DNA from: Episyrphus balteatus | Taxonomy: Eukaryota > Arthropoda > Insecta > Diptera > Syrphidae | Direction of reading: 5' to 3' | DNA: 64,000 nt | NCBI RefSeq assembly: GCF_945859705.1 | Contig: NC_079134.1 | Location: 12,441,545-12,505,544 of the forward strand | Shown here: in pieces, positions 23,256 through 35,819 of the stretch | Numbering within the stretch: the first letter of the stretch is position 1 | How the letters are laid out: each line of letters begins with the position of its first letter | The notes under the pieces: model-generated | The model's input: only the letters and a program-made list of their open reading frames with translations | Databases searched by the model: none | What the model was told of the DNA's origin: nothing | Position numbers and translations under genes: made by a program

Positions 23256-24013
23256 AAGGGATGTTGCGGATGTGGATTTTTTCACATCCGCGGATGCAGA
23301 TGCGGATGCGGATTTTTGAATGTTAACATCTACAGATGCGGATGTTTAAGATATTATACACAAAATTAATATAACTGAATTAAAATAATAATACAGTTAT
23401 AAATTACAATTATTTTTATTTGTATTTAATGAGAGCAATCAAAAATAGGTGTATTAGACTAAATAAAAAGGAATACCGCAACCTTCTCTGCATCAAGTCG
23501 GTTACACAGAGGTTGGTTAATTAAGCCCCACTTCTAAATAATTGTTCCTTTGGAAGACTGGCTTGTGGAGTGGGTAGAAATTGTCGTTAAGTTCTTTACT
23601 GGCACTTTTTTTTTGTCCGGAAAGAAAGATCTTTTATTAATAGCCTGTTTTCACCCCAAATTTTATAATTTCGCAAATTAGGTCAGTTCGAATTCCAAAT
23701 TCTAAAAAAATTCTTATACAATTTGAAATTCGACTTAAGGTTCTAGTGAAAACGGACTATATTTAAGACTTTTACATTTTTTTTGTGTTTTTCCTAAAAA
23801 AATCAGTAATAGACGTATTACTCGGTGTGACTGCTACTAGTACGCGCCATTTGCTGGCTCCACCCAACTTCTTCATGTCACATCTTCTTTGCATCCGCAT
23901 CTGCATGAAAATCCGCATTGATTATTGCGGATGCGGAGGCGGAGGCGGATGTTCTAAATCATGCGGAAGTTCCGCATTTGCGGATTCGAATGCGAATATT
24001 CGCAGCATCCCTA
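23256..24013. mobile_element. 758-bp non-autonomous hAT element
   Basis: It is flanked by an exact 8-bp direct repeat, CTTCAGAC (23248-23255 and 24014-24021), the duplication length of hAT transposons. The ends read AAGGGATGTTGCG on the left and, inverted, TAGGGATGCTGCG on the right. Subterminal regions are dense in the hexamer GCGGAT and its complement ATCCGC (23265-23345 and 23890-24000), giving much secondary structure. No transposase is encoded. The interior includes short frames rich in Cys/Gly that are by-products of the GCGGAT repeats. Confidence 0.8.
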
Positions 24014-24021
24014 CTTCAGAC

Positions 24022-24540
24022 AGACTCTTCAAAGAAATACATTCTTTCCTTTATTCAACTTTTGAATTTTCTTTTCAATAATATTTTCTTCCTTGTTAAA
24101 CTAGAAAATGAAAATCTTAAAGTAAATCTATTAAAGTCAAAATTTGGTATATTCTTCTATTGCCTGATATCGTACCAATTATAAAACGTGAAAGCCCACT
24201 TGCAAACTCTTTACCTTCTCGTATCTAGGTATGTTTCTTCCATAAGAATAATATCTAAGCTGCTAGCAGAGTTGATCAAACTTTTACAAAGCTATTCGAA
24301 AATTTCGAAAAATACTGGTTTCGGATTTTCGAAACATCAAGGTACAAATGTGCTTTAAAAAAGCTTTAAGGCCGCTAAATAGTTAAACGCTCGGCGACGC
24401 GACGCAGCCAGAATTTGTAAGAATAATTTTTTGGCTTTTTTTCAAAAAAATTGTTGGTGTAATTTCCGGGAACCTTAAAGTCATGATAATTTGAAGAAAA
24501 AAAAACTAAATTTTCAGTACTTTTTGTAATAATCACTTTT
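24022..24540. other. AT-rich spacer, no gene seen
   Basis: No open frame of note. A short richer piece (GCTCGGCGACGCGACGCAGC) lies near 24390; its meaning is unknown. Confidence 0.45.
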
Positions 24541-24542
24541 TC

Positions 24543-26300
24543 TTTTTTTTTTTTTATAATGAGCGCGCACTAAAGGGGTTTTGGGTACCCTTAATATGTA
24601 TATATACACAGTACGAGCTTTAGGAAAAGAGGAAGGGATGTAAAAGGAGATACCGATGCACATTGGTTTTAAAGTTCTGAACATTAAAATGGGAGGGAAA
24701 AACAGAGACGGGTAATGCATTCCACATTCTAGTAGTACGACTAAAGAAAGAATCTCTGTATTTGACGGTACGTCCGAAGTTGGGCTCAAGTGTAAACTGA
24801 TGGGCATTCCTTGAAGTACGAGTATTACGGTTGAATTGTTTAAGGGGAGGAATGCAGCTAGCTATTTCATTAGAACATTTTTTAAAAAAGTACCTATAAA
24901 ATAAGGACAGGCATGATACATTCCGGCGGTGCTCAAGAGGTGGGATTGTATCAGTAATGGACCTATCACCTATCATTTTAAAAGCTCTGTTTTGAATTCT
25001 ATCCAAATAACTCAAGTGGGTCTTAGGAGCACCTGCCCAGATATGGGAATTATACTCGAGCTTTGGACGAATATATGCTTTATAGATTATAGCCAGATCA
25101 GAAGGGGTGAAATATTTCTTACATCTTCGGAGGAAACCTAAGCATTTCGCAGAGTTTTTGGCTACATCGAATATGTGCTCATTCCACAAAAGGTGGTTTG
25201 TAATGGACATACCTAGAATCGAAAGCTGATCAGTTTCCTCGATGCAAGTACCACTCTAGGATAGTGGCAAAGGCGGAAGGTTTCGTTTTAAAGATAGTAA
25301 GCAGCATTGTGTTTTAGAAGCATTAAATTCTACGCGGTTTCTTATTCCCCATTGGACAATGCATTCGAGATCAGAATTTAATGAGCTTATCATATTTTGC
25401 CGTTGGAGTTCCACATCCGAAGGACATGGGTGTGAATCTACAAACGAATATGAAAAGCTGAGGGTACTATCATCTGCGAAACAATTTAATGGATTAGAAG
25501 TTTCAGAGAGCAAATCATTAATGAAAATGAGAAAGAGTGTCGGAGACAAAACGGAGCCCTGGGGCACACCAGCATTTATATTATGGGTTTCAGACTTGAA
25601 TCCATCCAAAACGACTTGAATTGAACGGTTCGAAAGGTAATTTCTAATCCAACGAAGAAGAGATTCATCAATACCGAATGCAAGCATTTTCGATAAGAGA
25701 GCTTGATGCCAAACTCTATCAAATGCCTTTGAAATATCAAGCGCAACAATCTTACTTTCTCCAAAACGATGTAAAGATTTGTTCCACTGATCGGTGAGAT
25801 AAACCATACTGCCGGTCATTAAGAAGCTTCCGTTCTTCAAGATATTTCTTAAGCTGGAAATTAATCAGCGTTTCCATGACCTTGGAAAGAAGGGACGTAA
25901 GTGCAATCGGACGATAGTTAGAGGGTGAAGAAGATTCGCCTTTTTTAGGGACAGGCTGGACAAATGCTGTTCTCCATCCACTCGGAAAGAGACCTGTAGA
26001 GTAGGACAGATGGAAAAGCTTACGCAGTGGTTTTGCCAGCGTAGAAGAATACCTCTTCAGAACTATGGGAGGGATACTATCCGGGCCAGCGGATTTGTGT
26101 ATGTCAAGGTCTTTAAGAACTCTTGCCACTGCACGAGTACGAAAAAAGATAGGTCCCATAAAACTATTTACTCGCTCAAGTGAAGGGGGAGTCATGACAC
26201 TTTCTGTTAACGTTGAATTGGCAGCGAACTGCCTGACGAGAAGGTTGGCTTTCTCAAGAGAACTAACAAAAGGAGTGTCACTGGACCTAAAATTTAAGAT
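24543..26300 (-). mobile_element. 5'-truncated non-LTR retrotransposon (LINE)
   Basis: On the minus strand the element runs from about 26300 to an A-tail of 13 (T run at 24543-24555 on the plus strand). The endonuclease and ORF1 region is absent: recognisable protein begins at the NFRSSDTPF segment just before the reverse transcriptase domain. This is the usual pattern of incomplete target-primed reverse transcription. Protein style resembles insect Jockey/CR1-like elements; I cannot separate these by eye. No confident target duplication was found. Confidence 0.8.
24620..26298 (-). pseudogene. Disabled non-LTR reverse transcriptase
   Basis: The product would copy element RNA into DNA at the nicked target. 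Segments in order: the fingers region with KSAGPDSIPPIVLKRY and SNYRPIALTS; the palm A motif VALDISKAFDRVWH; AGVPQGSVLSPTLF; the catalytic FADD at 25469-25480; and the C-terminal region with RPKLEYNSHIW and FSRTTRMWNALP, ending with a stop at 24620. Two lesions are visible. A frame change near 25803 coincides with loss of residues between DRQYG and VYLTDQW, consistent with a small deletion. A TAG at 25256-25258 interrupts the frame shared by the 25840-25256 and 25210-24620 pieces. The enzyme cannot be made intact. Confidence 0.85.
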
Positions 26301-29300
26301 GAAAAATAACCAGTTTTTGCGAAAACAAAATTTATTATCTTTAGCACATTGTACTTTTGTCATAAGAACAGTACTAAAAAGAATCTATTTTTCCATAAAT
26401 TCCAATTTAGCCATTCAATTTGATAGGCCACTAAAAACACTCATACACGTTTAATTTTTTAAGAATTTAACAAATTCGTTTTAAATAAGTCTGACATTGA
26501 TAAATTGTTATGCAAGCGTACACATTTCTACTGCTGCAGAATACTGCCAAGAATGTCCATCTAAATTTGTATATGCGTAATCGAAAAAAAAAAATAATAA
26601 TATTCAAGTACCCTGCAAAAAGCAAGATGTAACATTAAAGTCATGTAAGAATCTTGCATTTGTTTGCATTGAATATAAATGTGGAATATATAAACACCAA
26701 CAAAACTACCAATGTTGGTATAGGAATAACTTCGTCACCAAGTCAGAGTCACAAATGTTCCATGAATTGATTTTGCTCTAACGGTCTACAATTATAATTA
26801 TTGAAAACAATTGCGGATTTTATTTATAACACAACATACAAGTTTTGACTTACAAATTTGTGGGTTATATCGTTGTTTATACAAAAAAAAAAAAAAAAAT
26901 CATCCATCCTTTTTTATACTTCAAGTCACCATTGAAACTTACTTCATGTGGGATACAATACTTCGTGACAAGATAAAATTTGTTTCACATTTTTTTGCTT
27001 TTGAATTTTTAATGAACAAAACCAAAAAAATCATGTCCTGATCAAAAGTCTTGATAGCCGACCTGAGCATGGCTTTTAGGTTCATTAATACCATTCTCAC
27101 GACTTTAAACTTTTTTTGGATAACTCAATTCCATATGTCGATTTGTATTACATAAACAACAAATAACAACAAAAAACAATACTAAATTCATTCCCACAGA
27201 CATATTGAATCAATCAAAAATTCAAAACAAAAAAAAAATAATATTTGACTAATGGTTGAAGCCATGTTCTGACTTTATAGTTTTGAAAGCCCAAAATATT
27301 CAATATCCAATCAATGTCTATCATCAATCTTAACACTCGTATTCTAGAAGAATGACAAATAATAACGAATAAACCAGGCCCCATTGGCATATGTGCTAGT
27401 ATACAGTCGGTCATGGTGTAGGTGCATATTGATAACCTTGTCTATTTCGGATTGGGTGCCGTTGGCTGCCACAATATTATGGTTAAATATGAATCATTTT
27501 TTTTCTGTGCGGAATGATGACGGTGAAGTCGGTGAAAGACTCTTTTAAAAGCCAAACCCAGTCTAGTCCACCTACAATCAGGTGAGAGAAGTTTTAGCTT
27601 TTTTTGGGTTCAATTTAAACGAGTTTCCCGTATAAGGAAAGAAGTTTGTGTAACATACTAGCAAGCCAACGATGGATTTTCTTATGGTACATGTTGTGTT
27701 ATGGTGAAATTATGGATTTGTAAAAAAAAAAAGATTGGAAAAATTCAAAAATTAAGCTTTTTGTTACTTGACAAAATTGAAGCCTTGCAAATTTACTTAG
27801 TCCAATGAAATAAAATTCAATATTTTACTGGAGGCCATCGAATTCATTAATAAAAATCTATTCGAATAGACATCAAAGCCAATCCATCCAACACGGCTTT
27901 TAACTTAATTTATCTTAAATAAAAATGTTGATGTCAATGATGATGGTGATGATGATAATGTGAAGGCTATTTTGCGAATTTCACAATGTTGGAAAATGCA
28001 GAAAATAATATTCATTGATGTAGGAGTTGAACATTAAAATTTACAGAATTTAGGTTTATATTCAACTGGTTTTTAAGTGAAAATGTCCTTTTGTCATGTC
28101 ACATAGGTATTACTTTTGTTTTTGATATTTTTTTCTAAGACATGGTTCATTGATAAATTTATCTGCCATTTTTGGCATTTTTGCAAATCAATTTTTTGAG
28201 AACCTTTGCAGTCTTTCGATTTGGCAGTATTTTACCAGAATGTTTTTATTTCATATTTTTTTTTTGACTTTGTGGAAGGTAGTTTTTTTAACAAGAGTTT
28301 TTAAGCTAAGGATACTAATATAGATACTAGGTACATATACAATACACATTTTTCATTTTTACCGACTTCCATTTTTTTTTTTTATGTTTGTTACCTCATA
28401 ACTTTGGACTGAGTGAACCAATTTTGATAATTCTTTTTGTATTGGAAAGCTTTTGGCTGCAATGTGATCCCATTTCAATTTCGTTCAGTTATAGTTAAAG
28501 GAACTATTAGAAAAACCATAAAACCCAGTTTTGATCCATGGAAGTCAGTTTTGTTTTTTGATAAAAAATATTATTCTCCATTTTCTCTATTTCTGGCCAA
28601 AATACCGAGAAACTATTGCTATTTCCAAGCAAGAACTTTATAGAAATCAACAATTTTTCCAGAATTATAAAAACATCTTTTGTTAACATTAGGGTGTTAC
28701 AATTTGTTCTTCTTTTATGGCTTATCAAGTAAGATAAAAAAATGCTTAAATGTCAACAATTAGTTGATTTAACTTATAAGACATTCCCAAGAACAAAATT
28801 ACTCGTACTCTTTTAAAACTGTTTAATTTATTGTATAACAGAGAATTTTTTAGACCAAAAATAATGGTAGGTAGGTACCTGTCATATAACAATTTAAGGA
28901 AAGTTTATTTTTCTCAAATAGGTATAGCTCCAAAGATTGTGTTTTTTTTTTTAATTCAAATAATATTTTTTACAGGGATATCTGTTCATTAATTTTTTTT
29001 TTCGAAAATCATTAGGTAGGTACTAACGGTACATGCCATAGAGTCTTGGTAAAAATAGTATTTAATGTGTTTTTGTTTTTTTTTTTCTCAAATTCTGACT
29101 TTGAAGTTGATTATTTCTAGAAAAATTAATTGCAATAATTTGATTTACTAACTAAAATTAAGTGTACAATTCTGGCTTTTGAAAAAGGTATCATTCATAA
29201 CTGTAAGTGTTGCCGTTTTTCTTTAATAATTTTTTTTTATATTTTACGTGATATTTTAGAAAATTGCCCCTCCCGCCTAAATGGGGGGAGATAGACCTCC

Positions 29301-29566
29301 CCTCCCATAGTAAAAAAATATTTTATTGAATTCCTCTACAAAATACAGTTATCAATTCTTATCGCTTAAGTTATCGTACTCTCCCCAAGAACATTTGATT
29401 TTTATTCCAAATTGTCCCGATTAGAAATACAAAAATATGAATAACTTTTGAAAAGGAGCAGCTAGGATTTCAATACCAACATATTTTGCACGTATAATCA
29501 TCAACAAATAAAACCCAACTTGCAGTTTTTGTCGACATTTTTGTGCAACCTATCGATGCTTCCTGC
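26301..29566. other. AT-rich region, no gene recognised
   Basis: Short open frames only. Contains a GATGATGGTGATGATGATAA microsatellite near 27935 and scattered homopolymers. Near 29020 there is a TACTAACGGTACATGCCATAGAG phrase that belongs to the dispersed repeat described at 29567. Confidence 0.4.
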
Positions 29567-30086
29567 CCACCGTGTACTAACGGTACTTGCCATAGAGGTT
29601 TTTTTTTTTAATGTTTTTTATCCAAACAACGTCATTATTCAATTTTAACAAAAAATTTTGCACAAAAGCATATCAAATATTAAATTAAAAATCCAAAAAA
29701 AAATCCAAAAATTTATTTCTATAGTATTGTTTTTTTGAAAAATCTTTTTGAAAACGAAACATTGACTTTTTTTAAATTTTTGTTCCAGGTGGTGATAAAT
29801 TAAAGCTACAAAATAGCATACCAACTTTATATAAAAGTGTTTTCAAAAAGTTACTTACAAAAAATTAGTTTTTTTTTTTATTTTTACGGCTCGAACGGGT
29901 TTGATTTTTTTAATAAAAGATATTAAATTGACTACTTTTTTTTAGCTCAAATTAATTTATGCATTGTTGTTTCCTTCGAAAATGAATTTTATGTTTTTTT
30001 TTTAATTTCAGGTACATTTTTTTAAATAAAATGTTTTAAAAACCTTAGAAAATTTATCCCTAAAGGCAAGTTCGTGCGACCCAGTA
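29567..30086 (-). repeat. Dispersed repeat, reverse copy (GCACGACTGGGGTCGCACG family)
   Basis: On the minus strand it begins with CTACTGGGTCGCACGAACTT (30086 downward) and ends with CTCTATGGCAAGTACCGTTA and ACACGGTG (to about 29567). The same start and end phrases bracket the plus-strand copy at 33078-33655. The interior is A/T runs with 'AAAGTTGGTATGC' in common. Noncoding; class unknown. Confidence 0.55.
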
Positions 30087-32800
30087 GTTTTTTTTTTTAC
30101 AAGAAGCTAGCAAACTATCGTTTTTCCACTTCTACTTCAAAAGACCATTTACAGAAAAATATAAAATTAAATTAACTGTTAAATAATGTCTAAAGGGAAT
30201 AGTTCATTAGTGTCAAAATTTGATTCTTTTGGTCTTTTGTCTCACTCAAGTGGGACACAAATTCCAAAAATGAAAATTGTTTGTTTTGTCCCTGACCCTT
30301 AAAGCCAGGAATATGAAATTTAAAGTGTGTAAACTGTTTAAAAATAAAAGTGACAAAGTGAAATTATGACGAATATGGCATTATTTCACTTTGACATGTT
30401 GAAATAAGCCCAAATTTCAAAATTCAGAGTTATTGTACTTAAGGAAACTGAAAACAATTTGTTGTGTAAATTTGTAATTAAATGTATCGGGAAGAGTTCA
30501 CGCTGGCTGTGAAATACTCAAGGCGCTCCTAGTAAAGTTTTTTAATAAAATGGATTAAAGTTTTTCTAATTGAGGCTCGTTTTGATCACTAGCGTATTAT
30601 CACGATTTTATTTTTAGAAACTACTTGAAGGCTTTGAAACACGGTGCTGTATATTTTTCGAGCAAACATTTACATCAAAAACTAGCAAAAGAAGTATAAA
30701 CTCATTTACTAAATCGGTGACTATAAATTGTTGGTTTTACTACTGTATGTGTAAAAGCATATTTAAAGTTGTCAGATCTCTTAATTTACTGTATTAGCTT
30801 AAATTCATTAAAATTTTTCTCCATACATGTTTTTTTTTTTCTTCTAATAATTTTATAACTAACATCTTTATCGAAAAAAAAACGGAATCTTATACCTAAA
30901 ATGCATGAATTTATCATCTCTATTAAAATCTATTCCCAATAAACATCGATGAGTTCTTCAATAAATTGCAATCAGAATTAACATCTGCTTGGACAATTTC
31001 CAACCCCAAAGCATATAAACATTCTAAAACAAAAAAAAAAAAACAGCAAGCAAATATACTGCTGCCAGCACCTGTTTTTATTAATTCGATAAAATAAAAC
31101 AACAACAACAAAAACACTCCGCTTCAAGTAACGAATCAGCAAATAAAATTGCATATTGCAATCAAATATCGGAGATAGCTTAAAAAACTGCTGCTTGCAA
31201 CCATAATATCTAACGTATCGGTTGATTTCTTTACAAAGAAGTGTTCTTTCTGTTCGAACAAAATCGAGTTCACGCTCCAGATTAGACGTTTATCCTTGAT
31301 TATCAAATTACCTTCTCCGGCTTTGAAATCATTACTTTCACAGTGAAGAAGGTGGTTGGCGATGGTGCTGGTTGGACGTGTTCCATTTTAAACTTCCTAA
31401 TAGTCGCGAACTAACATGATATTCAATGCATATGACGATGTTGTATGTGTAGTTTCTATAAATCGGGTCTTCTAGTTTCTTGCCCAATAAACTAGCTTGT
31501 TCAGCACGTGCGTTGTCGTATAGTCAAGTCATCGTTGTCTTCGTCGTCGTTGTTAGTTGGACAAAATTACGACAAAGATACTTTCTTGGCGGCGCTGCAT
31601 TAGTGATGTGTTTCCTTCCACTTCTTGGTTCGTTCCGAACCAGATGCATCTTTGGACAAGACTCTTGGTCTTAGAATTAATCTCAATCCCATGAGCAAAC
31701 ACATTTATGAACATCCAAAGAGTTAATATTGATGAGGTGGACTTTAATCTGGAATATGCATCTGTTGTTCTCATTAAAAAGCCTCTTCTATGTGATGTGC
31801 AGTGCTGTGGTGCTGGCTGACGTGCTTGGGTGTTCGGAAGAATTCATTCGTGGCTATAATAAAATAGCCAGGAGGTGACTATAGGTGAGGATCAATTAAT
31901 ATTAGTTCCACTTGGTTTGGTTACGCTTTAGAAGATGATATACATTGTAGAGGAATTTATGACAATTTTTTCTTTTTTATTGAGAGTTAATGGTTATTAT
32001 GTTTAATCTTGAAACAATAATCTTCAGCTAGAAGTTTATTAAAAAGAACTAAGATCGGATGGTAATATTAATGGACTTGGAGAGTAAAAATAAGGTCATA
32101 AAATTACAGAACAAAAAAAAAAAAAAACAGTTAAATGGTTTCTGATTCATTCTGGAATCCGAAACAAGTATTGTGAAATATCAAAAATTCCAAAACAATC
32201 AGGAGGATGCTTTTGAACTTGTGATATAAGGAAATGTAAGGATTGCATGTTCCTTTATTTATTGAAAAAAAGGTATGAAAAATACTATGATTTAGCTTGA
32301 AATAGTTTAATCAGTATGGAACTCCATCTTGAAATTACAACAAAAAAAATTATTAAATTCTTTAAAACAAAAGAGCTGAGCAACGAACTTTATATTTCTT
32401 TTTATTTTGTTTTTATTTTATTCTTCAATTTATTTTTTTTTTAAGTGGGGAGATCTTAAAAAACATCAGCATTAATGCTGCTTTAATGCATTATCTAGTC
32501 CCTCTGGAATTTTTTGTGAAAAAAGTTTTAATTTTTTTTAAATTCTTCATTGGTCTACTCTTTGGCATAATTTGTCTGAATTGTTACGATTTTTTTTATT
32601 TGTTATGATAACGGATTTATAATTGTTTTTTTTTATTTACTTGCAAATCATGCTTGTAGAAGGCAATTATGCTTGATAAACAAAATTGGTGATGGTTTGA
32701 GGAAAATTTATCTGAATAAAAAAAAAATTTGTCAGATTTTTTTTTTTTAACTTTCAAAAAAAAAAATGGAAAAAGTCCTTTTTTTTTACACAAATAAAAT
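30087..32800. other. AT-rich region with a richer block at 31200-31900; no gene recognised
   Basis: 31200-31900 has higher G+C and short frames on both strands (64 codons plus at 31480, 73 codons minus at 31553) with no domain I recognise. It includes a GTTGTCTTCGTCGTCGTTGT tract near 31530. The rest is A/T-rich with homopolymers. Confidence 0.35.
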
Positions 32801-33077
32801 GCACGACTGGGTCGCTCGTACTTGCTTTATGGTTAAAGCTGCTTAGAATGTTAAAGCTTTTTAAAAACTTTAAAAAAGAATAATTTTAATTGATTTATAT
32901 CATTAATTTTATAAATTTAATGTAAAAAAAAACATAGTTGATTTTAAAACTATACGAAAATACCTTTTTCAATGGTCTTATAATTCAAATGCAGTAAGCC
33001 ACATTATTTTTAAATGACAAAGATTTTATGAAATTTTTTTTTTAATTATTTGGAAACTTTTACCAAAAAAATAAATT
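32801..33077 (+). repeat. Dispersed repeat, truncated copy
   Basis: Starts with GCACGACTGGGTCGCTCGTA (32801) followed by CTTGCTTTATGGTTAAAGC. It is replaced at 33078 by the start of another copy, so the two are in tandem. Confidence 0.55.
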
Positions 33078-33655
33078 GCACGACTGGGGTCGCACGTAGT
33101 TGCTCTAATGTTAAAGCTTTTCATTGAAGAAAATAAGTTAAAATTTGATATTTTCACGGAATTTCATAAGTGGTACAAAAAACAAATTTTTTTTTATAAA
33201 TAATTAAATACCGTTTTAAATGATATTTTACAAAAAACTAAGTATGCCATATTATTTCTTGCATAAAAAAGAGTTTTTAGAAAAAATTTTTCGAAAATCG
33301 TTAGAGCCGTTTTTTTAAAAAATATTTTTTTATTAATATAAAAAATTTCAAACATTTTTCAAAATTAAAGTTGGTATGCCATTTTTAAGAAATAATTAAT
33401 TTACACATAAAAACGTAATTTCAAAATTTTTTTACCAAGCCGTTTAAAAAAAAAATAGATTTTTCAAAAAAAAAATTTGAAATATTTTTTTAAAAATTCA
33501 AAAATGTGTTTTTTGAAAAATTTAAATTTTTTTTAAAACTATGGTTTAAAAGTGTCTGTACAAAAATTTTGATCGGAATATGTTTAGCCGTTTACGAGAA
33601 ATTTAAAAATAAAAAAACCGTTCTATGGCAGGTACCGTTAATAACACGGTGCGAC
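33078..33655 (+). repeat. Dispersed repeat, longer copy abutting the 2 kb fold-back
   Basis: Starts GCACGACTGGGGTCGCACGT (33078), carries GTTGGTATGCCATTTTT near 33372, and ends with TTCTATGGCAGGTACCGTTA and ACACGGTG at about 33655. The fold-back starts immediately after this. Confidence 0.55.
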
Positions 33656-34196
33656 ATTGAAAATGCACCCGACGAATAACATAGTGGAGCCTGTTCGTAT
33701 GGTCGAATAATGCATAAAAATATTTTTTTTTTATATTTTTGGAACCCTCCATTTTGTTTTTATTTACAAAAAACCATTTTTACAGACCTTACGATGTAAT
33801 CTATCAATATCTCAGTCATTTTTCTAACAACTATCATTATGTTATATGTTTTTTGAAAGAGGATTTCCAGACCTTTTGAATGATGTATATAAGTCTATTG
33901 TTTAAACAAATTAAGTGTAGGTTTTTATCCCATATATCTTGAAAAAGTGATTTTTTTCTCAGTTTTTTCAACTTTACCTAATGTTTTTGGCAAAATAAAA
34001 CAAACAAAAAAATAAAGTAAGGTTGTATTCTGAAAGAATATACGTTTAGGCACAAATTGGCATATTTTTTTATTGAATTTGACCAAAAATGCGGAAGCTA
34101 TGCTACTTTTTCGTAAATAGAAAATATGGCTTTTCATGATGTGAATTGCAAAGTGCACAATAGGGTGTTCGTTATTTTAAAACAATTAGAATTTCT

Positions 34197-34475
34197 ATGC
34201 TCCTAGGATCTTATATGGTTGAAAATGAACTAAAAAAAATATTCCCCAAGTTTCAAGTCTCTAACTTAATTCTAACCCGTGCCGCCAAGCGGTTGAAGTT
34301 TGTTATGGGAATAACATGGTGTTTCTTGGACCTTGTTCGATCAATTTTAAATTCCAGCCAAACCGTTCTTTCAAAAAATTTAAAACTTTACAGACTCAAA
34401 TTTAATAAGTGTAGCTATCATGTGAAAATTTTTCAGATTTTTAATTGTTATAATTTTAGAGATTTAGCTTGTTAA
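34197..34475 (+). CDS. Hypothetical 92-codon frame in the left arm of the fold-back
   Basis: The frame begins MLLGSYMVENELKK and contains RAAKRLKFVMGITWC; no domain is recognised. Its exact mirror lies at 34856-35134. The identity of the two reflects near-identical arms rather than proven selection on the protein. Probably not a gene. Confidence 0.15.
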   Translation: MLLGSYMVENELKKIFPKFQVSNLILTRAAKRLKFVMGITWCFLDLVRSILNSSQTVLSKNLKLYRLKFNKCSYHVKIFQIFNCYNFRDLAC

Positions 34476-34855
34476 AAAAATCATTTTTTTTTCAGACTTT
34501 TTCAAAAATCGCTTTTTACACATTTAATGCCAAAAAATTAAAAACTAACATTTTTATTCACAAATAAGCGTAGCATGTATATTTAAAATGCATATTCAAT
34601 TCATAGTTGTATAAAAAATTAGTTGTGTATTCATTCTTCAACTCACATCGATATTCAAAAAACGTGTTCCCGATTTAAGAAAAAGTACTGAAGTAAATAA
34701 ATAAAGAACTAGTTAATTATATAACTTTGAATTTAAATATAAATTTTAAATATACAAACTACGCTTATTTGCGAATAAAAATGTATGTTTTTTAATTTTT
34801 TGGCATTAAACGTGTAAAAATCGATTTTTGAAAAAGTCTGAAAAAAATGATTTTT

Positions 34856-35134
34856 TTAACAAGCTAAATCTCTAAAATTATAACAATTAAAAATCTGAAA
34901 AATTTTCACATGATAGCTACACTTATTAAATTTGAGTCTGTAAAGTTTTAAATTTTTTGAAAGAACGGTTTGGCTGGAATTTAAAATTGATCGAACAAGG
35001 TCCAAGAAACACCATGTTATTCCCATAACAAACTTCAACCGCTTGGCGGCACGGGTTAGAATTAAGTTAGAGACTTGAAACTTGGGGAATATTTTTTTTA
35101 GTTCATTTTCAACCATATAAGATCCTAGGAGCAT
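34856..35134 (-). CDS. Mirror copy of the hypothetical 92-codon frame
   Basis: The same 92 residues as the plus-strand frame at 34197-34475, read from the right arm. The flanking richer block (CCGCTTGGCGGCACGGGTTA) is the least AT-rich part of the fold-back. Function unknown. Confidence 0.15.
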   Translation of the reverse strand: MLLGSYMVENELKKIFPKFQVSNLILTRAAKRLKFVMGITWCFLDLVRSILNSSQTVLSKNLKLYRLKFNKCSYHVKIFQIFNCYNFRDLAC

Positions 35135-35819
35135 AGAAATTCTAATTGTTTTAAAATAACGAACACCCTATTGTGCACTTTGCAATTCACATCATGAAAA
35201 GCCATATTTTCTATTTACGAAAAAGTAGCATAGATTCCGCATTTTTGGTCAAATTCAATAAAAAAAATATGCCAATTTGTGCCTAAACGTATATTCTTTC
35301 AGAATATAACCTTATTTTATTTTTTTGTTTGTTTTATTTTGCCAAAAAAATTAGGTAAAGTTGAAAAAACTGAGAAAAAATCACTTTTTCAAGATATATG
35401 GGATAAAAACCTACACTTAATTTGTTTAAAAAATAGACTTATATACATCATTCAAAAGGTCTGGAAATCCTCTTTCCAAAAACATATAACATAATGATAG
35501 TTGTTAGAAAAATGACTGAGATATTGATAGATTACATCGCAAGGTCTGTAAAAATGGTTTTTTGTAAATAAAAACAAAATGGAGGGTTCCAAAAATATAA
35601 AAAAAATATTTTTATGCATTATTCGACCATACGAACAGGCTCCACTATGTAATTTCTCGGGTGTATTTTTTTTTTTTTATTTTGTAGCACAGTGTAACGG
35701 TTCAAAAAATATTTTTTTTTATTTTCAAAAAAAGCTTTTATGTGTTTCACTACACACAAAAATTTTAATCAAAATCGTTGTTAGATCCGTTTTTGAAAAA
35801 AATTAACTTTTCTATTTCC

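Larger units (their letters stand above)
33660..35668. repeat. 2 kb fold-back with ~960-bp arms
   Basis: The left arm 33660-34622 is the inverse of 34710-35668, with an 87-bp spacer (34623-34709). The middle of the arms is essentially identical: a 92-codon frame is the same in both (34197-34475 and 34856-35134). The outer ends and the ends nearest the spacer show substitutions and small indels (net 2 bp). Outer ends read GCACCCGACGAATAACATAG on the left and a diverged inverse on the right. No short target duplication could be read. Possibly a Foldback-type transposon; superfamily unknown. Confidence 0.75.

Noticed and set aside
23785..24184. Cys/Gly-rich and Asp/Ala-rich frames near 23.9 kb
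   Set aside because: They are translations of the GCGGAT/ATCCGC hexamers of the hAT element.
24532..26315. Possible LINE target duplication (AATAATCACTTTTTC versus AATAACCAGTTTTTG)
   Set aside because: Three mismatches in 15 and overlap with the A-tail region make it too weak to claim.
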